Positions 1-5,356 of a stretch of DNA of 5,356 bases are shown here, piece by piece (within the stretch, counting starts at the first letter, position 1; the number at the start of each line of letters is the position of its first letter). Made by a program: the position numbers and the translations under genes. Origin of the DNA: Clostridia bacterium (GTDB taxonomy: Bacteria > Bacillota > Clostridia > TANB77 > CAG-465); assembly GCA_900772475.1 (NCBI GenBank), contig CAAHEI010000041.1, positions 1 to 5,356 on the forward strand, written 5' to 3'. Under the pieces are notes generated by a model that was not told the DNA's origin, made no database searches, and saw only the letters and a list, made by a program, of their open reading frames with translations.

Positions 1-67
1 ATTGGTTGACGATATATACCTCCAATACGGACTTTCACCGATTAGCTAAACGACATGCCTGTCGCAC
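1..67 (-). ncRNA. 5' end of a group IIC-like (group II) intron, partial
   Basis: Read on the minus strand from 67 downwards, the sequence starts GUGCGAC, the 5' consensus of group II introns. It then shows the opening features of domain I. GCGAC (65-61) pairs with GUCGU (54-50) around AGGCAU. CGGUGAAAGUCCG (40-28) forms a short stem around UGAAAGU. AUUGG (26-22) pairs with CCAAU (5-1). The order and spacing match my memory of the class C intron of Oceanobacillus iheyensis. The rest of the ribozyme and any reverse transcriptase would lie left of the window, so completeness and activity cannot be judged. Insertion directly after a terminator-like hairpin agrees with the known target preference of class C introns. 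The match is from recognition, not from a covariance search. Confidence 0.72.
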
Positions 68-103
68 AAAATAAAAACTTACGAACAATTAAGTCCGTAA
101 GTT
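68..103 (-). terminator. Rho-independent terminator-like hairpin, target of the adjoining intron
   Basis: On the minus strand AACTTACG (103-96) pairs with CGTAAGTT (83-76). One mismatch (95 with 84) and two further pairs (94-85, 93-86) follow, leaving the 6-nt loop 92-87. The stem is followed by TTTATTTT (75-68), and the intron begins at the next base. A T-rich tail on this strand only means it would stop minus-strand transcription arriving from the right. It may have served a minus-strand gene ending near 108-110, of which only a short tail could remain. Confidence 0.6.
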
Positions 104-262
104 GATTTCAAATGGAGCGTTTACGGAGTAGGTATGCGAAAAAATATAACTGCAAATGTAATGCTCTTTTTATATAATTCGATTTATTTGATTATACTTT
201 AACATAAAAATTGTATTTTATCAATAGAAGAATAAACAATTTATACAGTTTTTAGACATTAC
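104..262. other. Gene-free spacer with a composition change
   Basis: No convincing gene lies here. Up to about 140 the sequence is mixed in composition, like the intron end. From about 140 onwards it is strongly AT-rich, with a six-A run at 139-144, like the ATPase gene that follows. The minus strand has short open tails ending at 108-110 and 89-91, but neither has a start codon and both meet stops within about 30 codons. The plus strand has a 22-codon ORF (134-202) that is too short to support. The change in composition may mark an element boundary or the scar of an old rearrangement. Confidence 0.4.
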
Positions 263-291
263 TGGAAATTCCTGACATTCTATGCTATAAT
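263..291 (+). promoter_or_regulatory. Promoter of the ATPase gene, with an operator-like palindrome
   Basis: TATAAT at 286-291 is a perfect -10 hexamer and is preceded by TG (283-284), giving an extended -10. A weak -35 (TGGAAA, 263-268, four of six matches) lies 17 bp upstream. The palindrome GGAA-A-TTCC (264-272) covers the -35 and is flanked by two GACATT direct repeats (255-260 and 274-279) 19 bp apart. That arrangement could bind a repressor. The expected start is near 298, giving a leader of about 35 nt with a 6-bp inverted repeat (293-298 with 307-312). Confidence 0.62.
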
Positions 292-331
292 ACTACTAGT
301 TTTAAATAGTAGAAAGAAAGGAAAAATATAT

Positions 332-1201
332 ATGCTAAGTGGGAAATTTGAAAATTGTTATGGATTAAAAAATTTTGAATTAAAAGAAATAGATTTTACT
401 ACTTCAAATAAAGCGATTATCTATGCACCAAATGGAGTAATGAAAACATCATTTTCCAATGTTTTTGACGATATTTCAAAAGGAAATAAAACAACAGACA
501 GAATATTTAATGGTTTAAATTCAAGTTATAATGTGAAATATTATTCTAGTACATATACTAATTCTCAACTTTCAAAGCAAGATAACATTTATGTAGTAAA
601 GTCATTTGACGAAAAATTTGAATTATCAAAAGAAACTATTGGTACACTGCTTTCAGATGAAAAAACTAGAAAAGATTATGAAATATTAGTCTCTCAATTT
701 TCTGATGAATTATCAGAATTTAAAAGTAATTTAAGTAAATTATCAGGGTTTGCTCAGAATGATATAGAAGAAAAGTTAAAGAAAGATTTTAAAATTAGTA
801 AAAAATCTGATTGGTCTGATATTTTTTTTAAAATAAATGAATTATTTTCTACAACTGAAAACATAGAGTTATTTAATAACATCAAATATACTGATTTAAT
901 AAACGAAAAAACCGAAACTATTATAACAAGTCCAAGCTTTTTAAAATTGATTGATAGCTATGTAGATTTATTAAATAAACTAATTTCAGATAATGAAATT
1001 TTGTCTAAAAATTTTAGTGATTATAATGCTGAAGAATTAGGAAAATCTTTTAAAAAGCATGATTTATTTAAAAATAATCATAAAATTGTATTACAAAATG
1101 GTAGAGAAATTAAAAGTGCATCTGAATGGAATAATGTAATTAATGAACAATTAGATAAAATATATTTAATCCTGAAATCGGAAAATCGCTACAAGATTTA
1201 A
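332..1201 (+). CDS. N-terminal fragment of the RloC/PrrC-like ATPase (Walker A half)
   Basis: The ATG at 332 is preceded by AAAGGA (317-322) at a spacing of 9 nt, which fixes the start. Residues 28-40 give a beta strand and P-loop (AIIYAPNGVMKTS). The loop is atypical: the first Gly of the classical Walker A is Ala32 and the Gly before the Lys is Met37, but Asn34, Gly35, Lys38, Thr39 and Ser40 are kept. I recall the same variant from related ATPases. Residues 86-97 (IYVVKSFDEKF) occupy the Q-loop region. Residues 100-240 are charged and helical, probably the start of the coiled-coil insertion. The last ten or so residues after Leu279, including the terminal RYKI, are frameshift products. Alone this fragment lacks the signature and Walker B and should not hydrolyse ATP. 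Confidence 0.75.
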   Translation: MLSGKFENCYGLKNFELKEIDFTTSNKAIIYAPNGVMKTSFSNVFDDISKGNKTTDRIFNGLNSSYNVKYYSSTYTNSQLSKQDNIYVVKSFDEKFELSKETIGTLLSDEKTRKDYEILVSQFSDELSEFKSNLSKLSGFAQNDIEEKLKKDFKISKKSDWSDIFFKINELFSTTENIELFNNIKYTDLINEKTETIITSPSFLKLIDSYVDLLNKLISDNEILSKNFSDYNAEELGKSFKKHDLFKNNHKIVLQNGREIKSASEWNNVINEQLDKIYLILKSENRYKI

Positions 1202-1296
1202 AGAAAAAATTAGTTGGAAACGATAGTGTCAGAACTCTTAGAGAAATAATACTAGCTAATAGAGAAATATTAATTTATTTTAATGATATAGAAAAA

Positions 1297-2583
1297 TTGA
1301 AAACTTTATTATGGGTTAATTATTTAAATAACCTAGAAAAAGATTTTTCTGCATATTTTTCAAAAATAAATTCTTATTCGTCACAAATAAAAACTCTTTA
1401 TGAAAGTGCCGAAAAACAGGCGGAAAGATGGCAAATAATAGTTAATGAATTTAATAGAAGATTCAAAGTTCCATTTGAAGTAAAAATTTCAAACAAAGCA
1501 AATTTTTTATTAAAAGATGAAGCACCAAATCTATACTTTACTTATACAAGGTGTAAAGGTACTCCTGAAGAAGAAAATGCTGATTTTGGAAAAGACGATT
1601 TAATGAAAGCTTTAAGCATGGGTGAAAAAAGAGCAATGTATCTTTTATATATTTTATTTGATATAGAAATTATAAAAGAAAAAGCAGTACAAGGTTCTGG
1701 AAAACATTTAATAATAGTTGACGATATAGCAGATTCATTTGATTATAAGAATAAGTATGCAATTGTAGAATATCTTGCTGATATATCTAAAAATGAACAC
1801 ATTGATTTATTAGTACTTACTCATAACTTTGATTTTTATAGAACTGTAGTTAGTAGAGTTAGAATTCCAAGAGAACAATGTTATATAGTTCAAAAATCAG
1901 AAAAAGAAGAACTAGAAATGACGAATTTTGGATATTTAAAAGATTATTTCTTAAATGGTATCGTGAAAACGATTAAAGACGGAAACATTAATACAAATTC
2001 TAAAAAAATAAAGCTGCTTTCTAGCATACCATTTTATAGAAATTTAACTGAATATATGTTATTAAGTACTGAATTTTTAAACTTAACTTGTTTACTACAT
2101 TTAAAATCTACTCCATTTGATACAACTAAATTGAAACTATCTGATGTTTGGAATATCATACCAAACAACTTAAAAATTGGATTTAATAATACATTTTCAA
2201 CAGATAAAGATGAAAACTATTTAGATTTACTTAGAAATATTGCAAAAGAAATCTGTAATTCTACTACTGAGGAAATTGTATTAGAAAATAAAATTATTTT
2301 ATCTATGGCAATTAGATTAGAATTAGAAAAATTTTTAAAACCAATTTTAGTCGCAAATAACATTTCTTTAGAATGCAAAGATGTTCAAACAAGATGTTGG
2401 AGTGAGAGTGCAAAACCTTTTTTGACAAGTGAACAAACTAAAATTGTTGATGAAATAAATCTAATAACACCAGAAAGTATCCATATAAATAGTTTTATGT
2501 ATGAACCTATTATAGATATGTCTGATTGGATGTTGAAAGAATTATATAAAAATGTTTTAAGGTTAAATGGTTTCACTATATAA
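1297..2583 (+). CDS. C-terminal fragment of the RloC/PrrC-like ATPase (signature and Walker B half)
   Basis: This frame is open from 1159, and residues encoded from about 1168 (NPEIGKSLQDLKKKL) clearly continue the upstream half. The TTG at 1297 is only the first formal start and has no ribosome-binding site, so independent translation is doubtful. Numbered from 1297, residues 30-60 are helical coiled coil, 106-110 the ABC signature LSMGE, 138-143 the Walker B strand with the Asp-Asp pair, and 174-176 the LTH switch. The C-terminal part has Arg340-x3-Glu344 (IRLELEKFL) and His396 (HINSFMYEPI). That order resembles the Arg-Glu-His anticodon-nuclease triad reported for PrrC, though here the Glu-His distance is longer. 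The nuclease assignment is tentative. The stop at 2581-2583 is followed at once by a terminator. Confidence 0.72.
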   Translation: MKTLLWVNYLNNLEKDFSAYFSKINSYSSQIKTLYESAEKQAERWQIIVNEFNRRFKVPFEVKISNKANFLLKDEAPNLYFTYTRCKGTPEEENADFGKDDLMKALSMGEKRAMYLLYILFDIEIIKEKAVQGSGKHLIIVDDIADSFDYKNKYAIVEYLADISKNEHIDLLVLTHNFDFYRTVVSRVRIPREQCYIVQKSEKEELEMTNFGYLKDYFLNGIVKTIKDGNINTNSKKIKLLSSIPFYRNLTEYMLLSTEFLNLTCLLHLKSTPFDTTKLKLSDVWNIIPNNLKIGFNNTFSTDKDENYLDLLRNIAKEICNSTTEEIVLENKIILSMAIRLELEKFLKPILVANNISLECKDVQTRCWSESAKPFLTSEQTKIVDEINLITPESIHINSFMYEPIIDMSDWMLKELYKNVLRLNGFTI

Positions 2584-2590
2584 CAAAAGC

Positions 2591-2624
2591 AAAACTCCAC
2601 CAACAGTAGCTGGTGGAGTTTTTT
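2591..2624. terminator. Bidirectional Rho-independent terminator between convergent genes
   Basis: ACTCCACCA (2594-2602) pairs perfectly with TGGTGGAGT (2611-2619) around the 8-nt loop 2603-2610, and A-T pairs extend the base. Six Ts (2619-2624) follow on the plus strand and an A-rich tract (2583-2594) precedes it, so each strand reads a GC-rich stem and then a T tract. It lies 7 nt after the ATPase stop and about 12 nt after the WG-repeat gene stop, so it ends both transcripts. Confidence 0.9.
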
Positions 2625-2636
2625 AGTGAATATTTG

Positions 2637-3542
2637 TTATTTTGCTGTATGATATAAACAAACTCCGTTCCAATCATATACAAATAACTTTTCATCTCCA
2701 ATCAAACCAATAATATAATTTCCAATATGGTTGATTGTTTCGAATTTAGGGGGAACTATTTCTTTTCCGCCATAAGAATAAATGCCTTTTAGACCATCTG
2801 GTGTTTCGACCTGAATGTTTGGATTAAGATACGTATCATTAATTTTGAGATGTTTAAACATGCAAGGAATATTACTCTTACCGTCTCGAGAATACCAGCC
2901 TTTAATATTACGGTTTGTAGCATCAGAAACAATATAGCCTCCGCTACCCATGATTTCCCTTTCAATTAGTCCAAATTTAAGAGGAATCATTTCTACACCA
3001 TCTTCGGATATTGCTCCAAATAATTTATTTTTTCGAATTATTGCACAGCCATATCCTTTATCTAAGCTTCCCCAAACATCAATGTAATCATATTCACAAT
3101 CAATAATCTGTTTGCCTTGTAAAGAATATGCACCGTATAAGCCATTCTTATCTTCGACTATAACTGCATAATCTTTAATATTTACGCTTGCATATTTTGT
3201 TGGAACAATCATCTGCCCGTTTCGGCTATAAAGTCCATAAAGACCTTGTTTTTTTACCTTAATTGCACTTACGTAAAAGTCTCCTGAATTATAAATTGTT
3301 ACTTTGCATTCATCAAATTCTTCGGAAAGAATTTGATTTCCATTTTTGTTGTAAACACCTACTCGCTGACTGTCTTTTCTTTTTACAGAAGCATATTCTT
3401 CTAAGCTGTCTTCATGGTTCATTCCACCATCCAAGATATAATCTGCGTCTCTTTGCCGTTTGAAACTGCTTTCAAAAGGTGTTATTATATCACCTTGTTG
3501 AAAGTTAGGAATCACAGATTCCCACCTAATACATTCACTCAT
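2637..3542 (-). CDS. WG-repeat (KWG-type) protein of unknown function
   Basis: The 301-residue product is built of six to seven WG beta repeats with the pattern G-hydrophobic-[YG]-G-x-Y/I-x-x-x-G-x-x-[IM]-[IV]-P-x-x-[FY]. They start near residues 61, 100, 134, 173, 213, 250 and 285. The clearest are GLYGLYSRNGQMIVPTKY (100-117) and GLKGIYSYGGKEIVPPKF (250-267). Such repeats fold as beta-propeller-like or solenoid surfaces and are usually taken to bind other proteins; no enzymatic motif is visible. There is no signal peptide or membrane segment, so it should be cytoplasmic. The first 60 residues are non-repetitive and acidic. The start is fixed by AGGAGGT (3557-3551) 8 nt upstream. The gene is clearly less AT-rich than its neighbours (near 38% G+C in a sampled stretch, against 17-25% in the ATPase and relaxase genes), which points to a separate origin. 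Confidence 0.85.
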   Translation of the reverse strand: MSECIRWESVIPNFQQGDIITPFESSFKRQRDADYILDGGMNHEDSLEEYASVKRKDSQRVGVYNKNGNQILSEEFDECKVTIYNSGDFYVSAIKVKKQGLYGLYSRNGQMIVPTKYASVNIKDYAVIVEDKNGLYGAYSLQGKQIIDCEYDYIDVWGSLDKGYGCAIIRKNKLFGAISEDGVEMIPLKFGLIEREIMGSGGYIVSDATNRNIKGWYSRDGKSNIPCMFKHLKINDTYLNPNIQVETPDGLKGIYSYGGKEIVPPKFETINHIGNYIIGLIGDEKLFVYDWNGVCLYHTAK

Positions 3543-3594
3543 AATTGATTACCTCCTAACAATTGTTTTACGAGATTTAAAATTTGCTATTCTT

Positions 3595-3623
3595 ATTATA
3601 GTTTGCATAGTTACGAATGATAA
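3595..3623 (-). promoter_or_regulatory. Candidate proximal promoter of the WG-repeat gene
   Basis: On the minus strand TTATCA (3623-3618, four of six -35 matches) is followed after exactly 17 bp by TATAAT (3600-3595). Transcription would start near 3588, giving a leader of about 45 nt before the ATG at 3542. It is the weaker of two tandem candidates, but it lies wholly between the genes. Confidence 0.5.
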
Positions 3624-3630
3624 CGATGTT

Positions 3631-3659
3631 ATTATATCACTATTTACATAATTTATCAA
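3631..3659 (-). promoter_or_regulatory. Candidate distal promoter of the WG-repeat gene, overlapping the upstream ORF end
   Basis: On the minus strand TTGATA (3659-3654, five of six matches) precedes TATAAT (3636-3631) with the ideal 17-bp spacer. Its -35 lies inside the last codons of the 108-residue ORF, which stops at 3642-3640. No terminator separates that ORF from the WG gene, so read-through from the relaxase operon is also possible. The leader would be about 80 nt long. Confidence 0.6.
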
Positions 3660-3966
3660 TGTTTTCTTCTATTTTAATACAATTAAACAAATACAAAGCA
3701 ATTTTATTTTGTTCAGTTGATTCCATTTCCATAAGTTTAGCCATTGCAAACATTACAAGTTTATATTTTGCAAAGTTTATAAGTGTAGTTCTATATTCTT
3801 CATCAACTTCTTTGAGCATAGTATCAAATTTTTCATAGTTTTCTTTAGTGTTGTATATAAGTCCTGACCATTTGCTTTGACTCATACATATTGCTAATCT
3901 TAATTTATCTTTTATATTCATATCATTTATCATATTTATTAAATATTCAACTTTTTCATTTTCCAT
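3640..3966 (-). CDS. Small helical protein of unknown function, downstream of the relaxase
   Basis: I do not recognise this 108-residue product. It is predicted mostly helical, with alternating charged and hydrophobic residues (EYLINMINDMNIKDKL at 7-22, a Met-rich LVMFAMAKLMEME at 70-82). It has no signal peptide, clear membrane segment, zinc ligands or helix-turn-helix that I can see. A strong GGAGGT (3981-3976) lies 9 nt before the ATG at 3966, supporting the start and real translation. The ATG is only 18 nt after the relaxase stop, so the two are almost certainly co-transcribed. Base composition matches the relaxase gene. By position it could be a mobilization accessory protein, but nothing in the sequence demonstrates that. 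Confidence 0.75.
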   Translation of the reverse strand: MENEKVEYLINMINDMNIKDKLRLAICMSQSKWSGLIYNTKENYEKFDTMLKEVDEEYRTTLINFAKYKLVMFAMAKLMEMESTEQNKIALYLFNCIKIEENIDKLCK

Positions 3967-3984
3967 ATTCTAATTACCTCCATA

Positions 3985-5356
3985 TTAAAATCTTACATCA
4001 TTTTTCTTCCTTTTATTTTTATCGTTATTTATATCATCGTTTGGCCTAATCTTTCTAGCTATATTATTTGCAATTTCATTCTCGTCGTCAGTAAATATTC
4101 CATTTTTATATAAATCATCACTAACAATTTTATAGTTATTATCTTTATCATAGCAAATTCTTTTATGAAAATGTACCATAATACTATGCCAAAATTCTTT
4201 AAATTTGTGTAATTGAGCTTTTATACTTTCTTTTTCTTCTCGTAGTTTGCCAATTATTTTATCTTTAGCAGATAATTCACCTTTTAAATTGTAAATTTCT
4301 TTATCTTTTTCTTCTATTTGATATTTAAGTGAACGATTTTCCTTTTCTATTTCAAAAGCACTATGTCCAAAATCTCTAATAGCTATATTTAAGTCATTAA
4401 CACTTCTAACTGTTTTAGTAGTATCTTTTACATCTTTGGTGAAATTTTTGATTTTCTCGACATCCTCATTTGAAATAACCATATTATTTTTATTAAACTT
4501 AGCAGGTTTCAAATTATCTAATATTTGATTTATATCTTTTGTTGTATTATCAAGTTTGCTAGTCTGTTTATTAGCTTTATCAAGTTTTTTCTCTTTTTCA
4601 GCAAGTTGCTTTTTAATATTTGAATAATTGCTCATATCTTTAACATTTATATCTTGATTTCTACCTTTTTGTTTTTCTTTTAATTTAATATCCATACCAT
4701 AAAATTTATTAAAAGACTTAATACAAGCATTTCTCATTTTATCTTGAATTTTTGTTAGTGATTCCTTTGTAAAAAGTTGTGATTTACCAACTTGTTTTTT
4801 CATTCCTCTAGTGCAATTTTCTATTATAGGTACACCTACAATATGCATATGAGGAGATGTTTCATCAAAATGAATAGTAGCATTTGCTATTTTAAATGTT
4901 GGTAAAATCTTAATTAAGTCATTTACTTGTTCATTATATACATCAATCATTCTTAATCTATATTCTTTGTTTTTATCTTTCCAAAAGTCCATATCTCCAA
5001 GTTCAACTATAATTTCACACGCAAGGTCATTTTGTGATTCATTTATCTTCATAAAATAATTTTCTATTTTTCTATCATTTCTAGTCTGTTTGTTGTTGTA
5101 CTCAATTCGAGCTTCTTCAAACTCTTCTAAGTATAAATCTTTAACATCTTTTACAATATCATTTGTACCACGAATTACTCTAATTAAATCTTTTTCATTA
5201 TCGTAATCTCTTAAGTTATGCTTATTTACTTTAGATAAAACATTTGAGTTTTGAATAGCGTTATTTGAAAGAGAAGTAGTACCAGATACATTTCCTTTAG
5301 CAACTTTTTTTGCTGATTTACTTTTGTTTTTATCACTTCCTAAATGAAATGAATAA
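3985..5356 (-). CDS. MobV-family relaxase (Mob/Pre plasmid recombination protein), 5' end outside the window
   Basis: The reading frame is open to the right edge, so the internal ATG at 5052 is not the start; at least 456 codons are present. The first visible residues (YSFHLGSDKNKSKS) suggest that only a few are missing. Numbered from 5355, motif I is KHNLRDYD with His46, equivalent to the His nucleophile (His22) of MobM from pMV158. A YNNKQTRNDRKIENY segment (86-100) follows, and motif III is HFDETSPHMHIVGVP (162-176), whose His162, His169 and His171 should bind the metal. Such enzymes nick at an oriT and carry the strand into a recipient. The C-terminal half is a long coiled coil (about 245-400) ending in a basic, Asn/Lys-rich tail. 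The oriT is expected upstream, outside the window. Confidence 0.92.
   Translation of the reverse strand, partial: YSFHLGSDKNKSKSAKKVAKGNVSGTTSLSNNAIQNSNVLSKVNKHNLRDYDNEKDLIRVIRGTNDIVKDVKDLYLEEFEEARIEYNNKQTRNDRKIENYFMKINESQNDLACEIIVELGDMDFWKDKNKEYRLRMIDVYNEQVNDLIKILPTFKIANATIHFDETSPHMHIVGVPIIENCTRGMKKQVGKSQLFTKESLTKIQDKMRNACIKSFNKFYGMDIKLKEKQKGRNQDINVKDMSNYSNIKKQLAEKEKKLDKANKQTSKLDNTTKDINQILDNLKPAKFNKNNMVISNEDVEKIKNFTKDVKDTTKTVRSVNDLNIAIRDFGHSAFEIEKENRSLKYQIEEKDKEIYNLKGELSAKDKIIGKLREEKESIKAQLHKFKEFWHSIMVHFHKRICYDKDNNYKIVSDDLYKNGIFTDDENEIANNIARKIRPNDDINNDKNKRKKNDVRF

Larger units (their letters stand above)
332..2583 (+). pseudogene. RloC/PrrC-like AAA (ABC-type) ATPase, putative phage-defence protein, broken by a frameshift
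   Basis: Restoring one base near 1165-1168 gives a continuous protein of about 750 residues with a complete ABC-type ATPase core. It has Walker A at 32-40, a coiled-coil-prone middle with an ERWQIIVNEFNRRF stretch, signature LSMGE at 428-432, Walker B LIIVDD at 460-465 and a switch LTHNFDFYRT at about 496-505. A helical C-terminal domain of about 230 residues follows. This architecture is that of large stand-alone ATPases such as RloC and PrrC, which sense phage infection and cut tRNA. I infer a similar abortive-infection role and have not shown it. No zinc-hook CxxC is present, so it is not a classical RloC. Single-gene transcription is likely, with its own promoter at 263-291 and terminator at 2591-2624. 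The break could be a real mutation, a phase-variable state or an assembly error. Confidence 0.7.

Noticed and set aside
89..180. Minus-strand open tails ending at 108-110 (AYLLRKRSI) and 89-91 (VNAPFEINLRT), possible 3' end of a lost gene
   Set aside because: Neither has a start, both meet upstream stops within about 30 codons, and I cannot identify either tail.
134..202. 22-codon plus-strand ORF with a hydrophobic C-terminus and GGAG 5 nt upstream, reminiscent of a small membrane toxin
   Set aside because: It is very short, has no visible antitoxin RNA or promoter, and lies in the AT-rich transition where chance ORFs are common.
1157..1175. Programmed -1 frameshifting to join the two ATPase halves
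   Set aside because: No X-XXY-YYZ slippery heptamer occurs in the zero frame where the frames overlap (the site reads T TTA ATC), and no stimulatory hairpin is evident just downstream. A single-base indel is simpler.
700..1450. RloC-type zinc hook in the coiled-coil insertion
   Set aside because: No CxxC pair is present in the segment between Walker A and the signature in either half.
2385..2603. 72-codon minus-strand ORF
   Set aside because: It is antisense to the clearly coding ATPase C-terminus and runs into the terminator; no ribosome-binding site.
3263..3463. 66-codon plus-strand ORF
   Set aside because: It lies antisense within the WG-repeat gene, whose repeats are unambiguous.
3617..3838. 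73-codon plus-strand ORF with hydrophobic residues
   Set aside because: It is antisense to the 108-residue ORF, which has the strong ribosome-binding site and operon context; the hydrophobicity comes from reading A-rich codons in reverse.
1..5356. CRISPR array, tRNA, insertion-sequence ends, integrase
   Set aside because: I found no regularly spaced repeats, cloverleaf-like sequence, transposase or recombinase motifs in the window on either strand.

Overview
The window suggests a very AT-rich member of the Bacillota, probably a Clostridia-like gut anaerobe. The evidence is strong GGAGG ribosome-binding sites, TATAAT promoters, U-tailed terminators, a MobV-type relaxase and a group IIC-like intron end. 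No ribosomal or housekeeping gene is present, so the taxonomic statement is an inference. The content looks like accessory DNA: part of a mobilizable element or defence region next to a short, less AT-rich stretch at the left edge.

Layout. Positions 1-67, read on the minus strand, look like the first 67 nt of a group IIC-type intron RNA that runs out of the left edge. It abuts a hairpin plus T-rich tract (68-103), the kind of terminator these introns target. Base composition drops sharply near 140. After a promoter with an extended -10 (about 263-291), a plus-strand gene at 332-2583 encodes a roughly 750-residue AAA/ABC-type ATPase of the RloC/PrrC-like kind seen in phage defence. A single-base frameshift near 1165 splits it into an N-terminal half carrying Walker A and a C-terminal half carrying the ABC signature, Walker B and a conserved C-terminal domain. 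A terminator at 2591-2624 works for both strands.

The rest of the window lies on the minus strand. From right to left it holds the relaxase, whose 5' end leaves the right edge (3985-5356), a small helical protein of unknown function (3640-3966) in the same operon, and a WG-repeat protein (2637-3542). The WG gene has its own two candidate promoters and is clearly less AT-rich than its neighbours.

How the parts fit. The relaxase and the small ORF probably form a mobilization operon. The ATPase is best read as a single-gene anti-phage cargo, inactive or conditionally active because of the frameshift. The WG-repeat gene is an independent cargo gene of unknown role. No integrase, origin of transfer, tRNA or CRISPR array is visible.
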